A DNA stretch of 64,000 nucleotides, from positions 186,001 through 250,000 of the forward strand of contig PMSM01000003.1 of the NCBI GenBank assembly GCA_003168335.1. Reading direction: 5' to 3'. The position numbers and the translations under genes were made by a program. This DNA is from Blastocatellia bacterium (GTDB lineage: Bacteria > Acidobacteriota > Blastocatellia > Pyrinomonadales > Pyrinomonadaceae). A model generated the notes under the pieces. It did no database searches. It saw only the letters and a program-made list of their open reading frames with translations, and had not been told where the DNA came from. Positions 16,203-25,181 of the stretch are shown here, one piece after another (position 1 is the stretch's first letter; every line of letters starts with the position of its first letter).

Positions 16203-16252
16203 TCGCGTTCGCAATGCGGAGGCCCGGGGTTCGAATCCCCGCTGCTCCACCA
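16203..16252 (+). pseudogene. 3' fragment of tRNA-Ala(CGC), probable island boundary (att site)
   Basis: Anticodon stem TCGCG/TGCGG with loop TTCGCAA (anticodon CGC), variable AGGCC, perfect T-arm CGGGG-TTCGAAT-CCCCG, acceptor strand CTGCTCC, discriminator A and CCA are all present. The T at position 70 fits the G3-U70 identity pair of tRNA-Ala. The expected 5' acceptor strand (GGGGCAG or GGAGCAG) is absent upstream, so the gene is truncated. The change from accessory to ordinary genes occurs exactly here, as expected for the distal junction of an element integrated in a tRNA-Ala gene lying left of the window. Confidence 0.65.
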
Positions 16253-16338
16253 ATAGGTTCACAATAAGCTCACGCTTGGGATTTGCCGACAGCAACTCGA
16301 GTATTTCCTCCTAGTTGTTTCCTCCCTTTACGATATCG

Positions 16339-17820
16339 CTACTGAATCAAGTTCGCTGACCCGCCATCGTCATCCGGTGGAATAGAGTCACTGGGGTCCT
16401 GTTGAAGCGAGTCAACCCAGTCCAGATCGAATTCATCATCCACCTGTGCGCCGCGCGCGATGCGTTGCTGCCTTTCTTCCCACCTGCGGTTGAACTCTTT
16501 GTCGAACTCCTCGCGACGGCGGTTTTCGGCTTTCCATTCCTCGCGCGTGAGAAAGTCTGAGAACGCAAAGTCGTTGTCCATGTGCGAGCCGTCCAGATGC
16601 CAAAAACCCGGACCCATAGTCGGATCGTTGGCCATCATCATGCATGTATAGCAGTCCTCGTCGATGATCATCTCGCGCTTGCTTAGCGCAAGAGGCAGAC
16701 GTCTTCGCTCGCTCTCGATAATGTTTGCCGGCGTCCTACCGCTGAAGTCCGGCTGTGGATTTTCCAGCCAGTTGGCTTTGATCTTTTCGAGCCGAGAGAG
16801 TTCTACATCGATTTGGTCGCGATCGTAGTCGGCGTCGCTGGGTCTTGGAATGGACATCTGCGGCGACGAGTCACCGCTACCAGAGCGCTGAAAAGTCAGC
16901 GCACTCCAAAGCAAATGCCGCACGAGGTCGTAGTAAACAACGCACTCGTGCGTGCCAAAGCCGGCGAACCGGTACGCAAAAGATTGCTCAGCCAGGCACG
17001 GTGGCCCCTCGCCTTGTAAACTCCACTGTAACGCGCGCGTGTGGAGGTCAAAATCGATGAACTCTTGCTTGGCGAGGAGGACGTCTCTGGGTGATTGCCC
17101 TCGCAGATCGTCACGCGTTGTCAGTAGCCAACGGGCGTGTATCGCTGAGATCTCGTTTGCAACCGCTTCCTCAATCGCCTCGTCTGCGCTGGCCGGCTGA
17201 TCCTCTGAATTAGCAGGTAGGGACTCGGCAACAGCTTCACAGGTGAGCGAGGGGTCTGAGTCACCGACTGGCTTTGGTGCGTTGTCAGCTGCGCCTCTGC
17301 GACAAACTGAAGTTTGTCGTACATTGGTGACGATAAACTCAAGCAACGCTCGTCCATACAGAACATTGCGAGCATCGAGTGGTAAGCAGGCTGTGCGTTC
17401 CTTTATGCGGCGTTGACGAGACACCTCATACTCAATAATAGAATTGAAAAACCCCCATTCTTTCGGTACGCGGTACAAGACTGAGACGTCGGTTGATTTT
17501 GTGCCATCGTGATAGAGCAATTGTCCTTCTGGTTGTGGCTGGGAATAGGAAGACTCGGCGGCCACGATTCGCGCCAACATGTCGATTACTACTACGCCTG
17601 CGTCCCAGGGCTCTGTATCAATCTCTGCACGAGATCGAAACGATTTGAAAACTTCGAATTGATCGTCCGGCCTCACGTAGCGTGCTAAAGCCGCTTCAAG
17701 CTCCGAGATGGTTTCAGGTTCAGCCGACAGTGCCGCGACGCAGGCATCAGCGATAGAACCGTGAACGGTGCCGACCAGAGTTTGCCCGGCGTCTACGAGG
17801 TTAAGCTTGACTTCGCTCAT
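16339..17820 (-). CDS. hypothetical protein with duplicated WL-xx-DLxGxxP segment
   Basis: The 493-residue soluble protein starts at an ATG with GGAGG ten bases upstream. Two related segments are visible, ARWLLTTRDDLRGQSPRDVL (about residues 234-253) and ANWLENPQPDFSGRTPANII (about 349-368), each of the form W-L-x-D-(L/F)-x-G-x-(S/T)-P. This resembles the C-terminal 'WL-P-L-G-TP' element of MbcA/ParS-type toxin-binding proteins, but no toxin gene is adjacent. The C-terminal 100 residues are very acidic and rich in Arg/Glu. A ~20-bp palindrome lies in the coding sequence (17300-17319). Function unknown. Confidence 0.55.
   Translation of the reverse strand: MSEVKLNLVDAGQTLVGTVHGSIADACVAALSAEPETISELEAALARYVRPDDQFEVFKSFRSRAEIDTEPWDAGVVVIDMLARIVAAESSYSQPQPEGQLLYHDGTKSTDVSVLYRVPKEWGFFNSIIEYEVSRQRRIKERTACLPLDARNVLYGRALLEFIVTNVRQTSVCRRGAADNAPKPVGDSDPSLTCEAVAESLPANSEDQPASADEAIEEAVANEISAIHARWLLTTRDDLRGQSPRDVLLAKQEFIDFDLHTRALQWSLQGEGPPCLAEQSFAYRFAGFGTHECVVYYDLVRHLLWSALTFQRSGSGDSSPQMSIPRPSDADYDRDQIDVELSRLEKIKANWLENPQPDFSGRTPANIIESERRRLPLALSKREMIIDEDCYTCMMMANDPTMGPGFWHLDGSHMDNDFAFSDFLTREEWKAENRRREEFDKEFNRRWEERQQRIARGAQVDDEFDLDWVDSLQQDPSDSIPPDDDGGSANLIQ
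17300..17319 (-). repeat. palindromic repeat inside coding sequence
   Basis: A 9-bp inverted repeat with a two-base spacer, CGACAAACT-GA-AGTTTGTCG, interrupts the hypothetical gene in frame (encoding RQTSVCR). It sits in a low-complexity linker (about residues 165-230) and looks like a small mobile palindrome absorbed by the gene. Confidence 0.45.
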
Positions 17821-18155
17821 TGGGATACGGCCTCCATGTTGGCGCTACATGTCGCGCGCCCCTGTTCAGCGCGCAAAGACGTTCGTGTCTCAAAAACAGG
17901 GGGCATAATGCTCGCGAATGCCAAGGCTTACAAGCTCATAAAACTTGCAAGGCCCGAGAGGGCAACCGCAAAGAGTATTACTAGCGTTGATAACGAATTA
18001 ATAGGTGAACGCGGTGGGAGAAACCGACGGCGGGTATTGGATGTTGGGTGTCGAAAAAGATTCGCGCTTTAAGCGAATAGCAGATTGGTTCGCGGCTGCG
18101 GCGCTCAGGCTCGGGACATCCGCGCTGCCGCCGCGGAGTTAGGTCCTACCCTGAT
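17821..18155. other. intergenic, nothing recognised
   Basis: No gene, hairpin or repeat of note was seen between the start of the hypothetical gene and the end of the discoidin-like gene. Confidence 0.35.
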
Positions 18156-18827
18156 TTACTTCTTCGCGACGACGTCGATTTCGCTATAGAACGTGTTGCC
18201 AAATTCATCCGCGGTTTCAGTCACAAAACAATCGAACAGCAGGTAGCGCAACTTGCCCAAACTTCCGCGCGCATCAGTAATGCTCACGCCAAACTGTCCG
18301 CCATCATTACCGTCTTTCGACCGGGTGTCGACAACCGTAATCAGCTTCCAGCCAACCGTGGCCAGATCTATATTGGTTTTAGGGGCGGGCCTGAAGTTCG
18401 GATCGGCGCCATCGCTGGCCCAGAGCCGGTACACCTGCGGCCCGCGAGTGTTCGGGTGCCATGAATAAGTATTGACCTGAGCAATATCGATCGCGCTGCC
18501 CAGATCCATTTGGAAGCGTCCACCGCCAGTGCCGGCGTTCCAAAAGAAGTTTGCCGCCGGCTGATCTTCTTCGGTGGGCAGCGCGCCGTCGGTGAGCGCA
18601 CTGAGGTCCGCGCCATTCCCATCAACCTCACCTTCAACCAGCAACAGGGTCGCTCTGGCAGCGGCGTCATCCTTTGCCGGCGAGGGCACGTTCTTGAACT
18701 TGAAAGCGCTGGTGGCCGTAGCGTTGGAGTTGTGATCGGATGCGACCTTTACCTGGGCGTGCGCTACGCACGCGAGGGTCAACAATGCCGGAATCATGAA
18801 TACAATCTGCCTCGTCTTGAGTGCCAC
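18156..18827 (-). CDS. secreted discoidin (F5/8 type C)-like protein
   Basis: I choose the GTG at 18827, preceded by GGAGG with a five-base spacer, over the ATG at 18839 that overlaps this SD. The product has a signal peptide (QIVFMIPALLTLACVAHA) and a mature part of ~195 residues. GRFQMDLGSAIDIAQVNTYS and VYRLWASDGADPNF fit the first strands of a discoidin/galactose-binding-like fold, which binds carbohydrates or proteins outside the cell. It is followed by an aldo/keto reductase on the opposite side of a short gap. Ligand unknown. Confidence 0.6.
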   Translation of the reverse strand: MALKTRQIVFMIPALLTLACVAHAQVKVASDHNSNATATSAFKFKNVPSPAKDDAAARATLLLVEGEVDGNGADLSALTDGALPTEEDQPAANFFWNAGTGGGRFQMDLGSAIDIAQVNTYSWHPNTRGPQVYRLWASDGADPNFRPAPKTNIDLATVGWKLITVVDTRSKDGNDGGQFGVSITDARGSLGKLRYLLFDCFVTETADEFGNTFYSEIDVVAKK

Positions 18828-18956
18828 CTGAACCTCCATCAGTTAACGGAACTCCATCTCCCGGGAGAGAGGTGGGGAGAGGGATTGAGAAATGAACGCA
18901 CTCCAACTACGACCCTCTTCCCCAGCCCTTCTCCCAGAGGGAGAAGGGAGCACAGA

Positions 18957-19931
18957 TCAGTTGCTCCATTTCGCCGGCAGCCGGTCCCAGCGATGCTCGG
19001 TCAATTCAGCCAGCAGGTCGTCAGAGAGCCGTCCGATGTCACTCATCGCGATATTGGAATCGACGTGCGAGAGCTTGCGCATGCCGGGGATGATCGTGCT
19101 GACCACTGGATGGCCGAGAATGAAGCGCAGAGCCATCTCAGGCATGCTGATTCCAGCCCGCTCCGCAATCGGTTTGAGAGTGTCGGCGCGCGCGACACTT
19201 GGAATTAGATTTTCAGCGACGAAGTAAGTGTTGCGGAAGTCGCCCTCCGGCCACCTGCTGTCTTTAGTGAGTGTGCCTGTCAAAGAGCCTTCGTCAAACG
19301 GCACGCGCGCGATTACGGCCACGTCCATCTCAACGCACGCCGGGAAAAGATCATCTTCCGGGTTTTGATCGAAGATGTTGTAGATCACCTGCACGGAATC
19401 AATCAGGCCGCTGCGCACGGTGCGCACACCATTCCAGGGCTCCCAGCGATTGATGCTAAGGCCGACAGCTTTGATTAATCCTTCGCTGCGAAGCTCGTCC
19501 ATCTTTTTCGCCCACCGATCATCTTCGACCCACGAATCCTCCCAGACGTGAAACTGGATCAAATCGAAGTTGTCCAGACCGGCGTTGTCCAGACTGCTGC
19601 GAACGTACTGGTCTATGTGTTCAGGAGGGAAGCAATCATCAAGAGAAGAACCGCGGCGGCTGGGCCACTGGAGATTCTTTGGCGGGATCTTGGTAGCGGT
19701 GTAAAGTCTTTTGTCTTTATTAGCGCGGATGATCTGGCCGAGCAGGCGCTCGCTTCGCCCCTCGCCGTAGGCCCAGGCCGTATCGAAAAAATTGCATCCC
19801 AAATCGACGGCGCGCTGAAGGGACTTGAGAGACTCTTGATCATCCGAGCCGGTCCAACCTCCCATGCCCCACATGCCATAGCCTATTTCGCTGACTTTCC
19901 AGTTTGTGCGTCCAAAGCGTCGATAGTTCAT
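18957..19931 (-). CDS. aldo/keto reductase
   Basis: Start at the ATG at 19931 (MNYRRFGRTNWKVSEIGYGM), the classical N-terminus of the family; the longer frame enters an intergenic repeat. The 324-residue product is a full-length AKR with a (beta/alpha)8 barrel. Asp in FFDTAWAYG, Tyr in the same motif, Lys in TATKI and His in IQFHVWE form the catalytic set. Near the C-terminus, LGHPVVSTIIPGMRKLSHVD is the usual cofactor-binding region. NADPH-dependent reduction of a carbonyl compound is expected; the substrate is unknown. Confidence 0.85.
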   Translation of the reverse strand: MNYRRFGRTNWKVSEIGYGMWGMGGWTGSDDQESLKSLQRAVDLGCNFFDTAWAYGEGRSERLLGQIIRANKDKRLYTATKIPPKNLQWPSRRGSSLDDCFPPEHIDQYVRSSLDNAGLDNFDLIQFHVWEDSWVEDDRWAKKMDELRSEGLIKAVGLSINRWEPWNGVRTVRSGLIDSVQVIYNIFDQNPEDDLFPACVEMDVAVIARVPFDEGSLTGTLTKDSRWPEGDFRNTYFVAENLIPSVARADTLKPIAERAGISMPEMALRFILGHPVVSTIIPGMRKLSHVDSNIAMSDIGRLSDDLLAELTEHRWDRLPAKWSN

Positions 19932-19964
19932 TGGTGACTCGCTTACTTCTGTTTCTTCGAGTAG

Positions 19965-20192
19965 AGGTAGTACCACCCGGCGGTGGTTGGCGGCTTCGCC
20001 GCAGCACATCGCGGAAAGCCTTTGGCTTTCCGGCAGAGCAAGTTATTTTCCCGTTGAGGCTTCGCCTCGATAGCGGACGAGCCATAGCCTCTCACATCTG
20101 GTGTGTTCAGCGGTAAGCCAGAGGCTTACCGCGATGTGCTGCGGCAAAGCCGCAAGGCTCAACCCACCCGCTCACGCGGGTGGTACTGACCT
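19965..20192. repeat. nested inverted-repeat element (MITE-like), copy 1
   Basis: Two arms (about 19965-20020 and 20122-20192) are inverted copies; the best 29 bases (19992-20020 vs 20122-20150) differ at only two positions and share GCCGCAGCACATCGCGG. Smaller palindromes lie inside: GGAAAGCCTTTGGCTTTCC and GAGGCTTCGCCTC. It fills the gap between the GH38 and reductase genes. The order of sub-palindromes is the same as at 51438-51596. It could fold as a long RNA hairpin or be a non-autonomous mobile element. Confidence 0.6.
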
Positions 20193-20218
20193 CATTAGGG
20201 CGATAAGCCCGGCTAACC

Positions 20219-23200
20219 CTAATTCCGTTCCAGCGTGTCATAGAGCGGCTGCACCGGTCTGATCACCGTCGGCTCATCCCCAACAGTGATCGCCAGAATG
20301 CGGATCCTTTCGTTATCAGGCAAGACCAGTGTGCGCGCGCCGGCCGGCAAGTCGATCACGTAAGCAAAAAGGTAAGAGTAAGCATAAGGCTCAGCGCTGC
20401 CATCCGCAGCGTTGCGATGCGAAGCAAACCACGCCACGTCGGCCCGCTTGATAAACCCCGGTCGCAAACCCAACATCTCTCCATAAACATTAGTGCGGGT
20501 TCGCGGAGGCGTGGCTCCGGCCGGAGGCGTAGGGGCGCCGGGTCGTGGCGCGATCTGCTCTTCGGTTACTTTCCAGATGCGGTCATCCCACTGTCCAATG
20601 AAGCCGGTCCAATCCTGGATCGTCAGCTCAAATGATTTTTCACCGGCGCGAAACGTGGCTTTCTGATCTCCGTTGGCCGCGGCCGCCAGCAGATAAACTC
20701 GATTGTACTTACCCGGCGGCAAAGTGATCGTCTGACCATGTGCTAAGACCGCCTTGGGCTTGCCAACATCAGCCGGCGCCAACTTGAAACGAATGCCGGC
20801 AAAACTTATTTCGCGCGGCAACATTTCTGCCGGCAGAGCTTTTCCCTGCGTAGCACCCTGATTGTTTGGGGCCCAATCAAAGCTGCCGTCGGCGGGCCGG
20901 TTGCGGCGCGAAGCAACCGACATTTCGTAATCCAAATTCACCGGTTGCGATTGCGTCACAGGCGCCTTCGTGTTCGGCGCAGCGAGTTTGAGGGCAAACG
21001 TTCGTGGTTGATAAGCGCCAAATGAAGTTACCAGCGCGCCACCTTCGATCTTTGCCGGGCCGACGGGCTGTTCCTGTCCATTGACTTCGCGGGCTGAGAC
21101 CGCAACGCTGGCAAAATTGAGACGAACATTCTCGATCGGCTTACCGTCCGTCTCAACCAAACGCACGATCACTTCATCGGTTAGTTCAGCTTTCTTCAGT
21201 GCCAGCACGCGCACTCGGTCGTTCTTAATTGTTAAGAGCGAGAAACTCTTGCCTAACGCGCCTGAATGTTTCGAGCTTTCAAAAGCAATTAGGGGTTGAT
21301 TCAAACGGTAAGCTTGCCAGTCAGTTCTTCCGGCGCGCCAATCATTGTCGTGGCCGGCAAGACCGAAAACGATGTCGTGTCGACCCAGATCCTGAGTTCC
21401 CTGATCGGCATAACCGCCACGAGTTCCCGGCGTGCGGATCAGAGTCAGCCGCAGCGTCTTGTCGTCGGGTTTATCCGATGCGTTCTTGCAATCGGTAAGT
21501 ATCGTCGCTCCGTACGAACCACTCTGGTCAGTCAAATCGATCCATTGATGAGAAGCGACTTCGAATTGTCTTTCTTCAGCGTTGGGTCTTTGCACTGTGC
21601 CAATGTCCCAGTTGTAAGTGGCCAGATTGTTCGCTGCGGAGAGTGGAAATGTAGCTTTCAGATTTGCCTCTTTGGTTTTCCAGTCAATCGCATTCCGGAA
21701 TTCAACGCGATTGCCGGCATCACCGGCCGACAGACTGATCGTCTGCACGAACTTTGAATCTTCGGTGTCGCGCGTGACTTCGATGGCCACCCGCGCCGGC
21801 CCGTTTTCAACGACGCGAATCTTGCTGACCCCGCCAACGAACGTGCGCGGCGCCCGCTGCTCGTCTTCGAAATCCATGTTCCATGCCGGCCACTGCCGTG
21901 GGTTATCGGTCGATATCGCCAGACGAATGGGAGCGGACAAGAGCTCGCGTTTGATCTTCTTATCGAAGATTCCGGATACATCTCCATTCCGATCGATCGT
22001 CACGCGATAACGATCGTTCTCAAGTGAAGAATCGCTGGCCTTCATCTCCGTGGAATTAGAAGTCGCCAGGTAGTCATCGTGCTCACGGCCAGGATCAAGG
22101 GCCTCGACGTTGTAGACGGCGAACCCAACCGAAGGGACGTTGGCCACGAAGATCACCTTGCCGTTGCTAAGTTGCGCTGGCACTGCTCTGCCATCTGGTC
22201 CAAACACACGCACGGCTTTCGGCGTACCGGCCGGGAAGGTAACCGCAGCTTCAACAATATCCTCGCGATTAATATTGAGCGGGTTGTAAACGACGATGGC
22301 GGTTCCTTTTGTGTTCGTGTCCAGACTCGACGCCACCCCGGTAGTCGCGCTGGTGAGCACCCCCGCAAATTGATTCAGCGCGATCACATCGTCGTTCCAC
22401 GCAAACTCGAACGCTTTCGGCGTCGCCGTGCCCGGAAGCAGATCGTGAAACTGTCCGCCCATTACCAGCGTCCACGCATTGTTTAGACGTTCAAGCGGAT
22501 AAGGACGAGCGCCGAGCCATTCAGCCGCGACCGAAGCCTTTTCCGCGGCGTCAGCCAACAACTCGTTCTTGCGTATCCAACGTTTTTGATAGGCCTGAGA
22601 AGTAAGCGACCCGGCTGAGTGATTTATCAGCTCGAGGTCGCCTTTATAGCGAGGCAATCGATCGGTGGCGCAGCAGTTCGCGATGTCCTGAAACATCTGA
22701 TCGGCTTTGGACCAGACAACTTTGATCGGGCCATCGCCAACCTGGACCAGCGGACCAGATGGCGTCGTGCTCTGGGGCCCGAACTGAAACAGCGGCGGCA
22801 GCGATGTCTTGCTCTTTGAAGTAATCGCTTCCATCAGACGGACCGAGCTTTCGTTTGGAGAGCCGCCTACGTCACCGGTGCCGACGTAATGATAGTCCGC
22901 AAAGATTCCTGTCAAATTGCCGTTCGTCTGAATTCGCTGTGTCCAGTCTTCCTGTCCTCTCGATCGGGCTTGATTCTGTTGTGCGCTCAAGGTTGGATCA
23001 GGGCCGGGAGGAGGTGGTGGAGTCTTGCTGATGTCGTACGTCACCTGGCTGCCATAACCGAGCGGATTCAAAGCGGCGATGATGGTCGTGCCATCCGGCC
23101 CTTCCCAGATTCCTACATTGAACGGAATGCCGACCGGAGTTTTTTCCGGCGAATCGGGCCCACCCACATGCGGCGCGGGCTGCCATCCGGACGAAAGCTT

Positions 23201-23899
23201 CTGCGTCGAAAAACCCTTGATGCCCGAATGCGCCAGGATGCTGGGCAGCGACGCGGGAAAACCGAAACAGTCGGGCAGCATGTATTCGTCGCTGGCCATT
23301 CCGAATTCTTTGCGAAACCAATTATTGCCGTAGAGGATTTGGCGAATGATCGATTCGGCGTTGGGAGAGTTGACGTCGCCTTCTTCCATTGAAGAGCCCG
23401 CGGGAAACCAGCGCCCGGCAGCTACGTACTGTTTCAGCCGCTCAAAGTCCGACGGGTAATACTCCTTCATAAGACGATACCGGTTCGCACCGGTGAAATT
23501 GAAAATGTAGTGTGGATATTTTTCGAAGAGCGCAAAGTTGTTGCGCATGGTCTTGGTGAGGTACTCAGAAATCACCTGCGGATACTCCCAGCGCCATTCG
23601 GTATCAAGATGAGCGTACCCGACGACATACAGAGTTGGTTCTTTCGCGAGGTTCGGGCTGGCCGCCTTGCCGGGTTGCTTCTTCGCTCCAGGTTTCGTTG
23701 CTTTCTGTCCGGACGTATTGTTGCGCGAGGCTGGTTGGGTTATGAACGGCTTTGGCGTGGTATCAGTCCGAGGGATCTGCGACATCGCGGAATGCGCGAA
23801 GCCGATCAGCATCAGCGACACGATGGCCATTACGGCGGTCGAGGCCGTAGCCCGACCGTAAGGGAGGTCTCGAATAGATGGAATCATTCGGATGTTCAT
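20219..23899 (-). CDS. secreted GH38-family alpha-mannosidase
   Basis: The 1226-residue protein has a hydrophobic leader (about residues 20-40) and a low-complexity linker before the catalytic domain. AHLDTEWRWEYP (residues 96-107) supplies the zinc ligands His97 and Asp99, and LPDCFGFPASLP holds Asp210, the expected nucleophile. The rest covers the GH38 middle helical and large C-terminal beta domains (for example RYRVTIDRNGDVSGIFDKK). It probably trims alpha-mannosides outside the cytoplasm. The first residues include LPYGRA, encoded by a copy of the GCCCGACCGTAAGGGAGG repeat, so the true start could be later. Upstream lies a divergent lectin-like gene. Confidence 0.8.
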   Translation of the reverse strand: MNIRMIPSIRDLPYGRATASTAVMAIVSLMLIGFAHSAMSQIPRTDTTPKPFITQPASRNNTSGQKATKPGAKKQPGKAASPNLAKEPTLYVVGYAHLDTEWRWEYPQVISEYLTKTMRNNFALFEKYPHYIFNFTGANRYRLMKEYYPSDFERLKQYVAAGRWFPAGSSMEEGDVNSPNAESIIRQILYGNNWFRKEFGMASDEYMLPDCFGFPASLPSILAHSGIKGFSTQKLSSGWQPAPHVGGPDSPEKTPVGIPFNVGIWEGPDGTTIIAALNPLGYGSQVTYDISKTPPPPPGPDPTLSAQQNQARSRGQEDWTQRIQTNGNLTGIFADYHYVGTGDVGGSPNESSVRLMEAITSKSKTSLPPLFQFGPQSTTPSGPLVQVGDGPIKVVWSKADQMFQDIANCCATDRLPRYKGDLELINHSAGSLTSQAYQKRWIRKNELLADAAEKASVAAEWLGARPYPLERLNNAWTLVMGGQFHDLLPGTATPKAFEFAWNDDVIALNQFAGVLTSATTGVASSLDTNTKGTAIVVYNPLNINREDIVEAAVTFPAGTPKAVRVFGPDGRAVPAQLSNGKVIFVANVPSVGFAVYNVEALDPGREHDDYLATSNSTEMKASDSSLENDRYRVTIDRNGDVSGIFDKKIKRELLSAPIRLAISTDNPRQWPAWNMDFEDEQRAPRTFVGGVSKIRVVENGPARVAIEVTRDTEDSKFVQTISLSAGDAGNRVEFRNAIDWKTKEANLKATFPLSAANNLATYNWDIGTVQRPNAEERQFEVASHQWIDLTDQSGSYGATILTDCKNASDKPDDKTLRLTLIRTPGTRGGYADQGTQDLGRHDIVFGLAGHDNDWRAGRTDWQAYRLNQPLIAFESSKHSGALGKSFSLLTIKNDRVRVLALKKAELTDEVIVRLVETDGKPIENVRLNFASVAVSAREVNGQEQPVGPAKIEGGALVTSFGAYQPRTFALKLAAPNTKAPVTQSQPVNLDYEMSVASRRNRPADGSFDWAPNNQGATQGKALPAEMLPREISFAGIRFKLAPADVGKPKAVLAHGQTITLPPGKYNRVYLLAAAANGDQKATFRAGEKSFELTIQDWTGFIGQWDDRIWKVTEEQIAPRPGAPTPPAGATPPRTRTNVYGEMLGLRPGFIKRADVAWFASHRNAADGSAEPYAYSYLFAYVIDLPAGARTLVLPDNERIRILAITVGDEPTVIRPVQPLYDTLERN

Positions 23900-24139
23900 G
23901 AGCGGCGCTACTTCTAAACGATCTCCGGCGAGAAAGCAATAGTTGATCGGGGAGAGCAGGAGTTCCAGCAGGGCCGGTGGGCCTCAATTTGCGCCCCGCG
24001 TGATGCTCGGATTGTGATAGACTTGCCGTCTGAAGAAATGGGTCAGAGTTGCAGCTCACATTACTCTCCTGAACGCGTCGCGCACACGTGCCCGCTAAGC
24101 AGTCAATCAAAGTCATCGCTTTCCCGGTTGGAGGTCGTC

Positions 24140-24907
24140 ATGAAAAAGCTTTTCTTTCGTTCCCTGCTAATGGTTGCCCTGTTTGTGGGCGCAAGCCTGA
24201 CAGTGTGGGCCGACACGATTCACCTTAAGAATGGCAGCGTCATCCACGGACAAATCGTCAGCTTCAAGAACGAACAGTTTACGATTGTGGTTGGCGGCGG
24301 GACCCGTGGACGCACCAGCCGCATCACCGTCTATATGGAAGACGTCGACTCGATTGAGTTTGACTCGGCCGGCAACGCGAACAATTCCACCGGCCCGAAC
24401 GACGACAACACGAGCAATAACACGAGTACTACTCAGCCTCCGTATCAACCGCCCGCAAACACACAGCCGTCAAATAATCAGCCGACCTACCCACCGCCGA
24501 CTTCAAATAATTCCGCGGCCCAGCCAACGTTCTTCCAAGTCAACGTGCGGGTGCGGGCGGACAACACGAGCAATGGCTGGACCAACACCGGACTCGTAGT
24601 GCGACGTGGCCAGCGGCTGCGCATCACTGCCTCGGGACGGGTGAGTCTGGGAAACAACCGCTCTACTACTGCTGACGGCTTGCCGAATATTCCCGACCGC
24701 GACAAGCTGATGCGTAACCAGCCGACCGGCGGCCTGATCGCAGTTATCGGAGACGACAACGACGACTTCATTTTCGTGGGACGCAGCCGGGACTTTGTGG
24801 CCCAGCGAGACGGGGTGCTGTTTCTGGGCGTGAATGAAGGTAACCTGAGCGACAATTCAGGCCTCTTTGAGGTGGTTATCGAGGCCGAAACCGCCAATCC
24901 GCGTTAA
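24140..24907 (+). CDS. secreted protein with LecA/PA-IL-like lectin domain
   Basis: Start at ATG 24140 (MKKLFFRSLLMVALF), just after GGAGG, with a clear signal peptide ending near VWADTI. The mature protein has a short beta region (LKNGSVIHGQIVSFKNEQF), a Pro/Asn/Thr-rich linker (about residues 75-135), and a C-terminal ~120-residue beta domain. VNVRVRADNTSNGWTNTGLV, RRGQRLRITASG and LPNIPDRDKLMRNQPTGGLI fit the jelly-roll seen in galactose-binding LecA-like domains. A role in carbohydrate binding at the surface is inferred. It is divergent from the GH38 gene. Confidence 0.6.
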   Translation: MKKLFFRSLLMVALFVGASLTVWADTIHLKNGSVIHGQIVSFKNEQFTIVVGGGTRGRTSRITVYMEDVDSIEFDSAGNANNSTGPNDDNTSNNTSTTQPPYQPPANTQPSNNQPTYPPPTSNNSAAQPTFFQVNVRVRADNTSNGWTNTGLVVRRGQRLRITASGRVSLGNNRSTTADGLPNIPDRDKLMRNQPTGGLIAVIGDDNDDFIFVGRSRDFVAQRDGVLFLGVNEGNLSDNSGLFEVVIEAETANPR

Positions 24908-24921
24908 ATGGCACAGAGATG

Positions 24922-25030
24922 TGGAGTGCGCTGACTTGTCAGCGCTTTGTCAGGCCGCGCCTTGTCGCGGCCATTGCACATCGAGCAGGCTCAAGGGAGA
25001 AAGCGGCGACAAATCGCCGCACTCCAAAGA
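24922..25030. repeat. imperfect inverted repeat element
   Basis: The left arm GGAGTGCGCTGACTTGTCAG and the right arm, read on the minus strand as GGAGTGCGGCGATTTGTCGC, are inverted and similar. A further small palindrome CCGCGCCTTGTCGCGG lies between. It fills the gap after the lectin-like gene and may also stop transcription. Confidence 0.45.
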
Positions 25031-25100
25031 GTCCGTGCCACCGGTAGGAAACTTACCCGAACGGCCTCGCATCAGAAATGACAGGCCGCCACCCAACAAC

Positions 25101-25130
25101 TTGACCGCGCTTCTGTGAGCGCCATATAGT
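25101..25130 (+). promoter_or_regulatory. candidate sigma-70-type promoter for VWFA gene
   Basis: TTGACC (25101-25106) and TATAGT (25125-25130) are spaced by 18 bases and lie 51 bases upstream of the start at 25182. Five of six -35 and five of six -10 positions match the consensus. Confidence 0.45.
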
Positions 25131-25181
25131 CGCTACTAGTTAATCGTTCGGCCTGCCTCAATTCGGAAAAGGAACGTCATT

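Larger units (their letters stand above)
15693..16338. other. gene-free junction region with attachment-site features
   Basis: It contains the TTGTGGCAGG repeat pair (15827-15847), a TTGGCCCA/GTGGCCCA pair about 22 bases apart (near 15961-15993) that recalls IS21-type ends, and the tRNA-Ala fragment ending at 16252. No protein gene is visible. Confidence 0.4.

Noticed and set aside
24908-25180. Small CRISPR-like array suggested by repeated GGAGTGCG units
   Set aside because: The units are inverted, not direct repeats with spacers.
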